The translations under genes and the position numbers were made by a program. From positions 28,547,163 through 28,611,162 of the forward strand of contig NC_035436.2 in assembly GCF_002127325.2 (NCBI RefSeq): DNA of 64,000 nucleotides. Direction: 5' to 3'. The notes beneath the pieces are model-generated. The model saw only the letters and a list, made by a program, of their open reading frames with translations, did not search any database and was not told the DNA's origin. Shown piece after piece: positions 1-11,758 of the stretch (position 1 is its first letter; each line of letters starts with the position of its first letter). This DNA comes from Helianthus annuus (taxonomy: Eukaryota; Streptophyta; Magnoliopsida; Asterales; Asteraceae).

Positions 1-181
1 GTGACTAGGCCTATGGTGCCAATGTATATATTTTCATTCCTTGATTGCTAATAAGAGCCTGAATGAAATTTATTAAATTAACTGCTAAGGTTTTTGATAC
101 CATGGTTAATAAATCGTCTAGGACGATAATACTGTTAGGTCCTAAATAAGACCTTGTCCTTTATTGTAGTTTAAAGCTACA
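1..181 (+). other. Untranslated leader upstream of gag
   Basis: This is the 3' part of the stretch between primer binding site and gag start. It is AT-rich, without an ORF, and aligns with 33270-33440 of the second copy read on the minus strand. The gag ATG follows directly at 182. Confidence 0.75.
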
Positions 182-3100
182 ATGGCCAAATCGGAAGAAA
201 CCAACAGTCATTCTGGGGAACGCTCAGATAATGCAAAGATTCACGTTACCGGTGCAGAATTGCAAGCACTGATAGATAATGCTGTCGCCAAGGCTATGGA
301 TAGGCAGTTCAAAGAATCTAGTGGTACTCAGAGTAGAACCCGCTCAGTGACGCATGTCAAGGCTAAGACTCATTCTGGGGCTCATAGTAAGCCGCCTTCT
401 AAAAAGAGTGAGCCAAAGAAAGCTGAGGATGATAATCATTCCTCCAATCACAGCAGCGTCCCAAAGCAGGAGATTGAGCTGAAGCATGACACGTACAGCA
501 GGTCCTGTACGTACAAGTATTTTGTATCCTGCAAGCCCAGGGATTTCACTGGGGAAAAAGGAGCCGTCGACTGCATGACGTGGATTGACGAGATGGACAC
601 TGTAGTTGATATCAGCGGATGTGCTGATAGGGACGTCGTGAAGTACGTGTCCCAGTCATTCAAAGGAGATGCGTTAGCATGGTGGAAGTCACTCCTACAA
701 GCTGCCGGTAAGGCCACACTGTACGGTTTGTCATGGGAACAGTTTGTGGCCCTGATTAAAGAGAACTTCTGTCCGCAGCACGAGGTCGAGCGAATTGAAT
801 CGGATTTTGTATCCTTAGTCATGAAGAACCTCGATTGTCAAGCGTATCTTACTACGTTCAACACGCTGTCTCGTTTAGTGCCTTACTTGGTGACCCCGGA
901 GCCGCGTAGGATTGCTCGATTCATTGGGGGTCTGGCACCGGAGATTAAAGCCAGCGTCAAAGCTTCAAGACCTACTACATTTAGATCCGTAGCGGATCTA
1001 TCCCTCTCCCTCACTCAAGACGTGGTTAGATTGAGAGCCATAAGGAGCTCTGAGGAGAATAAGCGGAAACGTGAGGATGACACCTCACGAAGATCTGAAA
1101 AGCGACATAGAGGGAACAACGACCACAGGAAAGGGTCGGGGTCTAGGAAAAATGATCATCAGTCGGGTGAGAAACCCAGATGCAAGATCTGCAGGAGGCA
1201 CCACTTTGGGAGGTGTCGGTTGGAAACGAAATCCCAGTCTTTCGAGAAACGTTGTGGGATCTGCAAGTCCACAGATCATAAAGCTGTGGATTGCAAGAAG
1301 ATGAAGGATGCAACCTGTTTTGGTTGCAACGAAAAAGGTCATATTCGGCCCAACTGTCCAAAGTTTGCGAAGAAGGCCGAGGAAGGGAAGAAGACTAATG
1401 CGAGAGTCTTCAAAATGGACGCAAAGGAAGCAGTCCTTGATGATAACGTCATTACCGGTACGTTTCTTGTAAATGATATATTTGCTAGAGTTTTGTTTGA
1501 TTCGGGGGCTGATAAGTCGTTTGTAGATAATAAGTTTTGTAAACTGTTAAACCTTCCTGTTAAAACCTTAAGTGTGAAATATGAGGTGGAATTAGCTGAT
1601 GGAACCATAGAAACCGCCTCAACTGTTCTAGATGGATGTGTTATGTCCGTTAGGAATCATTCTTTCCCGTTATCCTTGCTTCCCTTTAAGCTAGCCGGAT
1701 TCGACATAGTGATAGGCATGGATTGGTTGTCGAGTAACCAAGCCCAGATTCTGTGCAACAGAAAGCAAGTAATAGTTAAGACTCCGTCTGGTGAGTCACT
1801 TACTATTCAAGGAGATACCCAGCATGGATTGCCGGAGCAAGTGTCCATGCTCAAAGCATCCAGGTGCATGCAGAAAGGATGTGTCATTTATATGGCACAA
1901 GTTACCATAGATGAGCCGAAGCCGAAGATTGAAGATATTCCTGTTATCTCGGAATATCCTGAAGTGTTTCCAGAAGAACTACCCGGTTTGCCACCGGATA
2001 GGCAAGTAGAGTTTCGGATAGATATCATACCAGGTGCAGCACCTGTAGCCAGAGCACCATACAGATTGGCACCAACGGAGATGAAGGAGTTGAGGACGCA
2101 GTTGGATGAGCTTTTAGCCAAAGGTTTTATTAGACCTAGCTCATCTCCTTGGGGAGCGCCAATCTTGTTCGTTAAAAAGAAGGATGGTTCGATGCGTCTG
2201 TGCATCGATTACCGTGAGCTTAACAAGGTCACTATCAAGAATAGGTATCCGTTACCCAGGATCGACGATCTGTTCGACCAGTTGCAAGGAGCAAGCTATT
2301 TCTCCAAGATTGACCTGAGGTCAGGTTATCATCAGTTGAAGGTCAAGGAGGAAGATGTACACAAGACCGCGTTTAGGACTCGTTATGGACATTACGAGTT
2401 CCTAGTGATGCCGTTTGGGCTCACTAACGCACCAGCCGCGTTCATGGATCTCATGAATCGCGTCTGCAAACCTTACTTAGATAAGTTCGTCATAGTCTTT
2501 ATTGATGACATTCTTATCTACTCGAAGAGCCAAGCTGATCATGAGAAACACCTTCGCTGTATTCTCAAACTTCTGAATCAAGAGAAGCTTTATGCCAAAT
2601 TCTCGAAGTGTGAATTTTGGCTTCGAGAAGTCCAATTCCTTGGACATGTTGTAAGCGAGCGTGGTATCCAAGTAGATCCCGCTAAAGTAGAAGCAGTCAT
2701 GAATTGGCAGGAGCCGAAGACTCCTACTGAGATTCGCAGTTTCCTCGGATTGGCAGGATATTATAGAAGATTCATCGAGAACTTTTCTAGGATTGCTGCG
2801 CCCCTAACTTCGTTGACCCGTAAGAAGATTAAGTTTGATTGGGGCCCTAAGCAGCAGGAATCCTTTGACATTCTGAAGCAGAAACTGAGCAATGCGCCAG
2901 TGTTGACATTGCCCGATGGAATAGAGGAATTTGTGGTGTATTGTGATGCATCGCATACTGGCATGGGTTGCGTACTCATGCAGAAAGGCAAAGTCATTGC
3001 CTATGCTTCTCGCCAGCTAAGGGTGCACGAAAAGAACTACACCACCCCCGATTTGGAATTGGGTGCGGTTGTATTTGCTTTGAAGTTATGGAGACATTAC

Positions 3101-4759
3101 TTGTATGGAACCAAGTGCATAATTTATTCGGATCACAAGAGTCTTCAGCATCTGTTCAATCAGAAGGAATTGAACATGCGTCAAAGGCGATGGATGGAAA
3201 CTCTCAATGATTATGACTGTGAGATACGATACCATCCAGGCAAGGCAAATGTGGTTGCCGACGCCTTAAGCAGAAAAGAAAGGGTTAAACCAATCAGAAT
3301 CAATGCCAAGCGCATTGAAATAAGAAATAATTTGAATGAAAGGGTGTTAGCTGCACAGAAGGAAGCTGTGCTGGAAGCTAACTATCCTGCAGAAAAGTTG
3401 GGAGTAACTGAGGAGCAGTTATCCCACGACAAAGATGGAATGCTACGCCTAAACGGACGAATATGGGTTCCAGTTTATGGAGGACTTCGGAATGTTATCC
3501 TCCAGGAAGCCCACAGCTCGAAATACTCAGTTCATCCTGGAGCAGATAAGATGTACCAGGATTTGAAGTCAAACTACTGGTGGATTGGTTTGAAAAAGTC
3601 CGTGGCCGAATATGTGGCCAAATGTTTGACTTGTGCGCAAGTCAAGGCTGAGCATCAGAAGCCGTCAGGTTTGCTTCAACAACCTGAAATTCCCAAGTGG
3701 AAATGGGAAATGGTGACAATGGATTTTATCACCAAGTTGCCAAAGACGAAAAAGGGAAATGATACCATATGGGTCATAGTAGACAGACTGACTAAGTCAG
3801 CTCATTTTCTACCCATCAAAGAGACGTATAGCTCAGATATGTTGGCTCAATTATACGTCGATAAGATAGTAGCGCTACATGGTATACCTATATCTATTAT
3901 CTCTGATAGAGATACTAGATATACGTCACATTTTTGGAAGAGTTTCCAACAGTCGTTGGGCACTCGTTTGAATTTTAGTACTGCATACCATCCTCAGACC
4001 GATGGTCAGAGTGAGCGTACTATTCAAACCTTGGAAGACATGCTTCGAGCATGTGCGATCGACTTAGGTGGTAGTTGGGATAAGCACCTACCACTGATTG
4101 AATTCTCCTACAACAATAGCTACCATTCCAGCATAAAGGCTGCGCCTTTTGAGGCCCTATACGGTAGGAAGTGTAGATCGCCCATTTGTTGGGCAGAAGT
4201 TGGAGATGTCCAGTTGTCTGGACCAGATATCGTCTTTGAGACGACAGACAAGATCGTTCAGATCCGTGATCGTTTGAAAGCTGCCAGGGATAGGCAGAAA
4301 AGTTATGCGGATCCTAAGCGCAAAGACTTTCACTTTGATGTGGGAGAAAAAGTGTTGCTCAAAGTATCGCCTTGGAAAGGTGTGATGAGATTTGGAAAGA
4401 AAGGCAAGCTAAGCCCGAGATATATAGGACCTTTCGAGATAATCGAACGTGTCGGGTCAGTCGCTTACAAGTTAAACTTGCCTGAAGAGCTTAGTGCTAT
4501 TCATAATGTGTTCCACATCTGTAATTTGAAGAAGTGTTTCGCTGACGATTCACTGGTTATACCGCATACAGATATACACATAGACGAAAGTCTAAAATTT
4601 GTGGAAAAACCTTTGTCGATAGAGGATCGACAGGTAAAGAAGCTTCGAAGGAAGCACGTGCCTATTGTAAAGGTCAAATGGGATGCCCGTAGAGGTCCCG
4701 AATTCACGTGGGAAGTGGAATCCACGATGAAAGAAAAATATCCCCATTTGTTTGAATAA
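182..4759 (+). CDS. Intact gag-pol polyprotein with chromodomain (1525 aa)
   Basis: This single uninterrupted ORF encodes all proteins the element needs. Gag core is at about residues 155-265, followed by three CCHC-like knuckles (C334-C345, C358-C371, C379-C392; the last is CX2CX4HX4C). The aspartic protease has DSGA at 440-443. RT has the catalytic F-I-D-D at 773-776. RNase H has D922, E959, D984 and D1027. Integrase has an H-H-C-C zinc region and a D1181, D1242, E1278 triad with the usual 35-residue gap between the last two. The last 60 or so residues resemble the short group II chromodomain that lets integrase dock on histone-marked chromatin. The start at 182 is chosen because the second copy starts at the same place (33269 minus). 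No stop or frameshift is seen, so the ORF could still be functional; nothing here shows expression. Confidence 0.96.
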   Translation: MAKSEETNSHSGERSDNAKIHVTGAELQALIDNAVAKAMDRQFKESSGTQSRTRSVTHVKAKTHSGAHSKPPSKKSEPKKAEDDNHSSNHSSVPKQEIELKHDTYSRSCTYKYFVSCKPRDFTGEKGAVDCMTWIDEMDTVVDISGCADRDVVKYVSQSFKGDALAWWKSLLQAAGKATLYGLSWEQFVALIKENFCPQHEVERIESDFVSLVMKNLDCQAYLTTFNTLSRLVPYLVTPEPRRIARFIGGLAPEIKASVKASRPTTFRSVADLSLSLTQDVVRLRAIRSSEENKRKREDDTSRRSEKRHRGNNDHRKGSGSRKNDHQSGEKPRCKICRRHHFGRCRLETKSQSFEKRCGICKSTDHKAVDCKKMKDATCFGCNEKGHIRPNCPKFAKKAEEGKKTNARVFKMDAKEAVLDDNVITGTFLVNDIFARVLFDSGADKSFVDNKFCKLLNLPVKTLSVKYEVELADGTIETASTVLDGCVMSVRNHSFPLSLLPFKLAGFDIVIGMDWLSSNQAQILCNRKQVIVKTPSGESLTIQGDTQHGLPEQVSMLKASRCMQKGCVIYMAQVTIDEPKPKIEDIPVISEYPEVFPEELPGLPPDRQVEFRIDIIPGAAPVARAPYRLAPTEMKELRTQLDELLAKGFIRPSSSPWGAPILFVKKKDGSMRLCIDYRELNKVTIKNRYPLPRIDDLFDQLQGASYFSKIDLRSGYHQLKVKEEDVHKTAFRTRYGHYEFLVMPFGLTNAPAAFMDLMNRVCKPYLDKFVIVFIDDILIYSKSQADHEKHLRCILKLLNQEKLYAKFSKCEFWLREVQFLGHVVSERGIQVDPAKVEAVMNWQEPKTPTEIRSFLGLAGYYRRFIENFSRIAAPLTSLTRKKIKFDWGPKQQESFDILKQKLSNAPVLTLPDGIEEFVVYCDASHTGMGCVLMQKGKVIAYASRQLRVHEKNYTTPDLELGAVVFALKLWRHYLYGTKCIIYSDHKSLQHLFNQKELNMRQRRWMETLNDYDCEIRYHPGKANVVADALSRKERVKPIRINAKRIEIRNNLNERVLAAQKEAVLEANYPAEKLGVTEEQLSHDKDGMLRLNGRIWVPVYGGLRNVILQEAHSSKYSVHPGADKMYQDLKSNYWWIGLKKSVAEYVAKCLTCAQVKAEHQKPSGLLQQPEIPKWKWEMVTMDFITKLPKTKKGNDTIWVIVDRLTKSAHFLPIKETYSSDMLAQLYVDKIVALHGIPISIISDRDTRYTSHFWKSFQQSLGTRLNFSTAYHPQTDGQSERTIQTLEDMLRACAIDLGGSWDKHLPLIEFSYNNSYHSSIKAAPFEALYGRKCRSPICWAEVGDVQLSGPDIVFETTDKIVQIRDRLKAARDRQKSYADPKRKDFHFDVGEKVLLKVSPWKGVMRFGKKGKLSPRYIGPFEIIERVGSVAYKLNLPEELSAIHNVFHICNLKKCFADDSLVIPHTDIHIDESLKFVEKPLSIEDRQVKKLRRKHVPIVKVKWDARRGPEFTWEVESTMKEKYPHLFE

Positions 4760-4780
4760 ATCTCGGGGTCGAGATTTCTT

Positions 4781-4795
4781 TTAAGGGGGTGAGGA
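4781..4795 (+). other. Polypurine tract of the Tekay-like element
   Basis: This purine-rich stretch (TTAAGGGGGTGAGGA) sits immediately before the LTR start TGTAACACC. It is the expected primer site for plus-strand DNA synthesis. The same arrangement is found in the second copy at 26903-26921 on the minus strand. Confidence 0.85.
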
Positions 4796-7700
4796 TGTAA
4801 CACCTCGAAAAATTTCGTCCAATAATGTCTTGACACGTGTCATAAGGTTCCGTTATGTGAAAACATACTTTAGAGGGACTAAAAGTGACAAACAGTGAAA
4901 ACTATGGAACGTAAGGGTCCAAAGTGTCAACAATGGATAAATAGGCTCTATGATAACCCTACATGATGTTTATAACCTTTAACGGATGGTTCATGGATCA
5001 TACGACGCGGAAATTGCACAAAAGTGAAGTATTGTAAACTATAGGGGCCAAAAGTGTCAACATGTTTAATTTATACCTCTGAGTGAACTTTTGGCAGACC
5101 CGAAGCTTTGTATAGCTAAAATATACTCACTAGAATATGTGGTAAAAATTTCATGAAGTTTCGTCAACGTATGAGAAAGTTATGGCCAAAACCGTACTTA
5201 AGGGACTAAAAGCGTCAACGTCGAATTCAGGGCTTTTCGGTTGAGCGCAAAGTTATCCGAGGGCATTACCATGTTGGTAAAAGTCCTAAGGTTCTTAAAA
5301 ACCAAGTTTGGGGGTTTACGGGTCGAGAAAAGTAGCCGAAACATCACGTACAAGTTCAGGGGTCAAAGCTGTCAACATTGGAAAGTTGTTTGGCTGAAAC
5401 AAGGGTCAGGCGACCCGCCTGGGAAAGCCCAAGCGGGCCGCGTGGGACTGCCAGCGAGCAGAAAATTCGTTTGGGTCGAATTGGGTCCGAATTTGAGTTG
5501 GTAACAGCTGGTTTCTGCCTCCAATTTAACCAATAACAAGCCTTGCATGGCTACTACTACAGGAACCTTGAAAATTTGGCTTTAAATCAGATTATTGATC
5601 ATTCTTGATCACTTTTCATAGTAACCAAAGTGCTCAACATTCAAGAACCTTCAAGGCAAGACTTCTGGAGCTAAACTGACCATCAAGGCCGACTTCTAGT
5701 GTCCACTAAACATCTTTAGGACCATTGTAAGCATTCAATTCGTTCTTTAATCCGTTTTTGCTTTGATTATTAGTTAAAGTCAAACTGGGTGTTCATAACC
5801 TTTGACTTTCTGATTAAACGGATTTCTTTCAGTAATTTCTCGAATTGAAACTTGTTATAGATTGGTGTTTATGTGGGAAACAAACCCTCTAAAGGTTACT
5901 AACTGATTCCCACTACATGCATGCTTAATGTCGAGTCAAACCTATTTCTAAAAAGTCAACAGAAGTGATTTTTGTGAAAAATGACATGATTAATGATCTA
6001 GATGACATGCAACCTGATTGATCATTGAAAATAACTTGTAATATATATATAAATGTGTTTTAATCATCATCAACTCGACAATCTATAGTATAGCCACAAA
6101 TCGGAACCGAAAGTCTTGTAAAACGATTATTTCGTAGACTATCGATTCGGATTCATACATGCATGTTCGAGATCTGTATTGGAAAGTATTTTTGACCATT
6201 TTTATTTTAGTTAAACTTTCTGGAATTTTCTTTGATTGAGTCTATGCTTAGCCTATTCGAATGCATGTTTCCGGTTTATGCATAAAGTTGACTATTTTGC
6301 CCTTTTTGATTTAAAACGGGATTTTTGGAAAAGTGAAAGGATAGAAATCTTTATTTTTATTATATAAACTTGCACCGAAAGTTTCGGATCAGTTGGTGGT
6401 CCAGATTGTGAGTTATGGCCATTAGCGTAAACTATGTTAAAAATTTACATAAACGGCCCTTTTTGCGTAGAACCCGTTTCTGGCCACGTTTTGGTACAAA
6501 ACTTTTTACCAACTGAAGTAATATAATATTCTGGGAATTTTGATGATTTTTAATTAATTTTTGGCTGAACGGATCCTAGATCGCCTAGTCATTTCGGCTT
6601 ATGTCGGTTTTGACCGTTTTAGCCATAAAATGAGTTTTACACATCCTTTTGACCCGAAACCTTTTTCTACTGATTTTATATGATGAATAAATTATTTTAA
6701 GTATTCTGGAAATATAAAAATCTCAGATTCATTGAGAAAACCCGAAAACGCCCTTGAATCGCATATTTAGCGTTTTAAGCGTATAGTGAGCGTTATACTT
6801 GTTTAAAACCTATAAGACTTATACCTACTAATGTAAATTACATATTTTCATATAATAACAGTAAGTATAATATTTTGAACCACAGGTTTCCAGTTTTGGC
6901 ATTTGTAGCCCTTGTGAAATTACTAAATTGCCCCTACGGTGCATAGTTTGGTTTTAAATGATATATTTGATATATGGGTCATACCCTACTGATATAATAT
7001 GTTATATTAAGTATATCTACTGTATGAACCAGACCCGAAACTCAGATTTCTAATTTTACCCTTTTATTATCTTTTAAATGACCAAAATGCCCTTCTAAGG
7101 CATAAATTGAGTTTAAAATTATCCCGGGCAATATAGAACATAACTTACTGATATAGTATCATATTCTAAGCATATTACTTCAGGAAACTTGCATTTGAAT
7201 CTTTTGGCTACCCGTATCGCCCTTATCGCGTTCGGTTCGGTTTACGTAACTAGTTTGCGTAAATTGACCGAGACGGGTCAAACGTCATCATTTTTACTTC
7301 AAAATCCAGAATGTATTTAGTATACCCATAATATACAAGTATTCAAACTTGTCGGGTCTAAATCACATTCTATCCGGTCTTTCGCTTAATCGTGCGTAAA
7401 CCGTATCATTCCTAAAACTAACCGGTCAAAGCTTAAGCTTAAATAAAAGGCCGTTAGGAATCTAATAGGTTAATTATAAACCTTTGTTCCAGATTAGGAA
7501 GCCCGGTAAAAGCTACCACCACTTATCGTTTGTGACTTATACTTGCTCAGGTAAATACATTTTGACTTATTTTCCCTATACGGGCTTGGGGTACGGTATT
7601 TAAAATACCGCTTGATCGGGCGTACAAGTCCTGCGCCTTATAGGTGTACAGTCTTGAATAGCTTGTGCGACTTCGTTTAAACAGTTTTGTCTTACTTAAA

Positions 7701-8325
7701 GGCTTTGGGGGGTTATTGACCGTGTCCCGGATATCCTTGGCATTATCTTACGAGATGGCCACGACCAGAGCACGGGGTGTAGGCGTACACTCGTCGTGTA
7801 TAACTCTTTAATGTGGTGTGTCAATTAAATCTCTAGCCCGGACAGTAGATCCCGGGCCACCAGAGATACAAGTGCATGTAAATCGTTCACAAGTTTATAT
7901 TATATAATTATCCCAAGTTAATAAAATATTTATGCCTTGTGCATTTAAATAAATTTTCAATCATTTTCAAAATGAGTCAGTCGATTTGTATTTACCAGTG
8001 TAAACTGACGTATTTTTCCCAAAAGATTAAGTGCAGGTACTATACGGAAATAGGCTGGCTGTTTCCTAAAGAGCGTCCACAATAGTCTCGCAAACTCGGA
8101 CGACAAATATCTGTTGAACTATTTATTTCTATTTTATTTGATCCGCCTGTGGATCCATTTCAACGACTGTGATATTTATTATTGCACTTTAATTAAAGTT
8201 GAAATGTTTCTATTCTGCTTCCGCTGTGCATTATTATATTGTGTTGATTGTCTATGACGATGCCAACTACGTCACTGCACCCCACACCGGGCCCACCGGT
8301 GACACGTGGAAATGGGGGTGTGACA
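4796..8325 (+). repeat. 3' LTR of the Tekay-like element (3530 bp)
   Basis: It starts TGTAACACCTCGAAAAATTT just after the polypurine tract and ends in GGGGGTGTGACA. Both ends match the LTRs of the second copy (3938 bp each), so this is a related but diverged copy. No convincing gene lies inside; the 87-codon ORF at 5241 is in LTR sequence and is treated as chance. Confidence 0.92.
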
Positions 8326-9170
8326 GTTATCCTTGGGCTTGTCCCCAGTTATCCTTTGGGCTTGTCCCCAGTTGCTAACTTTTATCTTATATGGGCTTAG
8401 TCCCAAGTTGTATCCTATTTTAGGTCTTTGAAGCCAAACATTTAAGGATCCTTGATCACCTTTTCATAAGGTTTGTCTTATGGTTATCCTGGTTATAGTA
8501 TTAAGGGTTAGGATCCTAACTTGGATCCTCAGGTATGATCCTTAACTATTTTGATTTTATTCATTGTTTATTTGAATAACCCTTATACCTTGACAACTGA
8601 ACTTATGTTTCTTAAACTATACCACTTTTTGAAGTTTATCGGTTATGGGATATGTGATCCTTGATCATATCCTCAACTTTTTGAATGATTTTTAATTTTT
8701 CAAGGCTTGATAAGTATAAACAAAACAAACATTATAACAGTTGGAATGTAAAATATTAACAAAGATATCAACACAAGATAAGCCAAAAAAGATTAAAGTT
8801 ATTTTATTCACAAAAGTTTAAACCGTTTAAGGTTGTCAAAATTGCCAACCCACGTTTCTACCAGCAAAACGTGGCCCGTCCACATGGGTTGGCAACGGGT
8901 GTCCATTGTTTATGCGGTTATAGCAAGTGCAGGAAATAGAAGGCGGCAGGATCACAATGGCTTCATCCCCCAAACAGAGGATCCCTCCACCATTTGTAAT
9001 CCTACCTATTGTCCAAAGGATCCTGGATCCTTAACCCTAGAAACTATTGTTCAAATACAGACCATCATTGTTTTAAAACAGCACAACCACAAAAAACTAG
9101 CTACCATCAAACCTAAAAAATTGGGCTCCGGCTATGTCTAGAAGTGTCCATCATCGCCCAATCATGCAGC
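8326..9170 (+). repeat. Subrepeats and GATCC-rich spacer downstream of the lost pol
   Basis: A unit of about 24-25 bp (GTTATCCTTGGGCTTGTCCC) occurs twice between 8326 and 8372, with a degenerate third copy near 8390-8410. The rest is non-coding and unusually rich in GGATCC/GATCCT words. Tandem subrepeats between pol and the 3' LTR are known for Tat/Ogre elements. The plus-strand ORF at 8833-9141 shows no recognisable protein. Confidence 0.6.
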
Positions 9171-10786
9171 CTACACCTTCGCTGCTTCTTCATCCCCTCC
9201 GGCTCCAGTATCCTTCACCTGATCCTTTCCACTGCCTCCAGCCTCTATCGCCAAAACCTCCTCAGCCTCTTCATCATCCTCCAGATCAGCTAGCCTCGCC
9301 TTCCAGCCCTCAACATCCCAGCTGCTTCTGTCGAAATCAGGATCTTGAGCTTCCTGGGCCATCTTTAGTTTTGTCTTGTACATTGTGATGGCAGCGGAGA
9401 CCTTTGCACCTTCCACGAGCTCATGCTTCTCGTAGTCAATGTCAATCAAGATTCTAGATGTCTGGTTCTTGGCGTCTTGAAGGGCTTTTTCGAGATCAGC
9501 TATCTTAAGATCCTTGAGCACTGCGACTTGTTGGAGGTCAGCAATCTTCTTATCCAGCTCCTCAACACTCCCCACATAATCTTCAATCTCAGCAAATTTC
9601 TGCAAAAGAGATAGAAAGCAATTCAAGATCAGGTGATCCTCAAATAAGCAGGATACCTAGGCAAAATCAGTGATCCTCACGTCATTGAAGTATTCAAGGA
9701 ACTGGTGGCGGATCAGTGGCAGGCCTTGTAGATCCTCAACCTCAGAGTTTTTCCTCTTTTTGCCACCCCTTCCTTTGGTGGGTGCTTTGGGGATCGAGAC
9801 ACTAGGGCTTGCAGTGGCCTTTTTCTTGGTGGATCGCACGGTGTCAAGATCGGCAATGCTGAACTTGGAGGCAGGCTTGGAAGATTTTCCGGCACCTACA
9901 CATTCAAAGCAAGATAACTATCCTTATCCTATTTCTATTTAACTATTTATTTAAGTTTTTAACTATACAAAAAACAGGATACGTACTTGACATGGTGACT
10001 GAGCCTGAGGATACCTCTTGTGAATCCTGGGTGTTTGTTTTGAATGATCTTGTTTCAGGACCGAGTCTTCTAAAGGCAGCAAGCCTTTCCTCAGTGACAG
10101 GTGATGGTATAAGATGTGAAACAGATATAGCTGTACAACAAAAAAACAAAAGGGTGTTAGTGATCCTTATACAACGACAAGGTTATCTGGTGATCCTTCT
10201 CAGGATCCTTTATCCTACCATGGGTGGTCCACTTCCTTGGTAGATCCTTTCCGTTTGGGATAGAATCTCTTCTGACAAAGAAAAAGCGTCGTTTCCAGTT
10301 TGTATCATTCTTGGTGGCTTTAAAAATGGGGTGCTCTTCACCGGGTTTTCGTTTAAACAGATATCGGTGGGATCCAAACGTTGTGAGATCATACATCTCA
10401 GCCAACTCCGACATTCCTAGATCGATCCCTTCCTGCTCAATGATCCTTTCAAGGGTATATAAAACCCTCCAGATCATTGGCATAGCTTGAATGTAGGAGA
10501 TGCCGGTGAGGGAGAAGAAAGACTGGGTGAATTCAAGGAAAGGATACGAATATCCTATCATGAAAGGAGTGACTGGGAAAGCTACCCAAGTCTCAGAGAT
10601 ATAGTCGCTCAGAACAGTAGGATCGAAAGGTTTAAAGAAGGTGTTCGCCGGAAAGCAGTGCCGGATCCTATCTACTTGTGGATCAGTAAAGCAACACCTC
10701 TCAGTCGCTGAATCTTTGATGATCCCTTGACTCTTCAAAGGGCTGTTCTCCTAGTGATCCTTGGCGGGAGAGTTTCGGAGCATCAT
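9171..10786 (-). pseudogene. Antisense Tat gene, gypsy-type (Transposase_28-like) protein, four exons, two in-frame stops
   Basis: Exons on the minus strand are inferred at 10786-10219, 10130-9987, 9895-9657 and 9599-9171. All introns are GT-AG, about 57-91 bp, and junction phases agree (1, 1, 0). Exon 1 encodes a globular domain like the gypsy-type transposon proteins of plants (segments ISETWVAFPV, RRFFFVRRDS). Exon 3 has a basic, NLS-like run (KGRGGKKRKN). Exon 4 is a heptad-rich coiled coil (EELDKKIADLQQ) with an acidic tail. The gene is broken by TAG at 10753-10751, eleven codons after the ATG, and by TAG as the last codon of exon 3 (9659-9657). Its function is unknown; such extra ORFs occur in Tat-lineage elements, in either orientation. 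If translation started after the first stop, most of the protein would remain. Confidence 0.68.
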
Positions 10787-10926
10787 TCTTGACGTGATGA
10801 TGGTAAAGAAAGTAAAACAGAGTAAGAGAAGGAAGAAGAGGAAAAGAAATACCTGATTGATCTTCGGATGAGAATTTAAAGGGAGTTTCTCTTGGATTTA
10901 AATGCAAATTGATCATATCTCTAACT

Positions 10927-10935
10927 CCTATTTAT
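10927..10935 (-). promoter_or_regulatory. TATA box of the antisense gene
   Basis: On the minus strand a TATAAATAGGAG-type box lies about 140 bp upstream of the first ATG (10786). Spacing suits a plant core promoter, so the gene probably has its own promoter inside the element rather than using the LTR. Confidence 0.5.
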
Positions 10936-11089
10936 AATGATGATTTGCAGGAGAGTCACTTCAGTGACGTCAGGATTGCAACGGCTAGTCCTCTTCAACG
11001 GCTAGTTATCCGTTAGCTTGATGCGGATAAGATCAACAAAATACAACTCGTTTATTTTACAAAATTACCCATTATATTTTGGGGGCAAT

Positions 11090-11758
11090 TGTTAGGGGAG
11101 GATTTCTTAATGACCTGTGATCCTCAATTATTATCCTGTTTGGTGATCCTTACTTCTGTGACAATTAGTGATCCTCATAAGTGCTTCAGGATCAGGATCA
11201 TGGATCATCCTAAGGATCCTTATACTAATGATTGTCTACTTTGAATTCGGTATTATTTTGCAGGAGTATCAGCTTGGACTTAGTCTTGGCAACGTTCCTG
11301 GAGAATATTACACGTTTATTCCGCACGTGCTTGGCTGAAAGTGGACGTTATGGGGTCGTGGAAGACTTGCATGATTTGCGGAATGTTAGTTAGTGTAGTT
11401 AACTTCTATTTTTAAAGGGGTAGCGAGCTAATTAGAGAACACTTGGCTAATTTTTGGCTACACACACTCGTACAACTGCTCTCACCAGCTATCGGCAAAA
11501 CAATTAGCATTTTTCATACATTTTTACACGATACACTATAGTGATCCTTGTACTTAGCTCGCTATCATCCGAAGTTGTAACACATTAATTGTTTAATTTG
11601 AGTTGGTGATTGGTAGTTTCCATCACCCGAGGTTTTTTATGCCGGATATCATTTATTGATCAAGGGCTTTTTCCTCGTATAAATCTTTGTGTCACTTGTG
11701 CAATTCATTTCTGAGTGATCCTCATTGTTGTTTATCAATTCAAGCATCATTCCTCACA
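11090..11758 (+). repeat. LTR-like block ending the Tat-like element (about 669 bp)
   Basis: A G-rich tract (TTTTGGGGGCAAT, 11077-11089) precedes TGTTAGGGGAGG, and the block can be closed at CCTCACA (11758), giving short inverted ends TGTTAGG and CCTCACA. A TATAAAT is at 11678. No second copy of this LTR is in the window, so both boundaries are predictions; the right one is the less certain. Confidence 0.5.

Larger units (their letters stand above)
1..8325 (+). mobile_element. Tekay/Del-like Ty3/gypsy chromovirus, 5' end outside window
   Basis: The window opens inside the element, in the leader between primer site and gag: the first bases match the corresponding stretch of the second copy (minus strand near 33430). 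It contains an intact gag-pol, a polypurine tract and a long 3' LTR. The 5' LTR and primer site lie to the left. Domain order (gag, protease, RT, RNase H, integrase, C-terminal chromodomain) and LTRs over 3 kb fit the Tekay/Del clade of chromoviruses. The 5-bp duplication should be GTTAT (8326-8330), but this cannot be tested without the left end. Confidence 0.93.
8326..11758 (+). mobile_element. 3' end of a Tat-like Ty3/gypsy element with an antisense gene
   Basis: The piece contains subrepeats, a minus-strand intron-containing gene, a G-rich tract and an LTR-like block, in that order. The same order, mirrored, is present in the clearly Tat-type element at 57508-64000, where pol is still attached. 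Pol is missing here: the sequence breaks directly at the end of the Tekay LTR (8325), which suggests the Tekay copy inserted into it or that it was truncated there. Assignment rests on this architecture, not on a pol domain. Confidence 0.6.

Noticed and set aside
5241..5504. 87-codon ORF in the Tekay LTR
   Set aside because: No protein motif, and the frame lies wholly inside an LTR.
9134..10711. Plus-strand ORFs opposite the antisense gene
   Set aside because: They are shadows of the minus-strand exons, which have consistent splice sites, phases and domain-like content.
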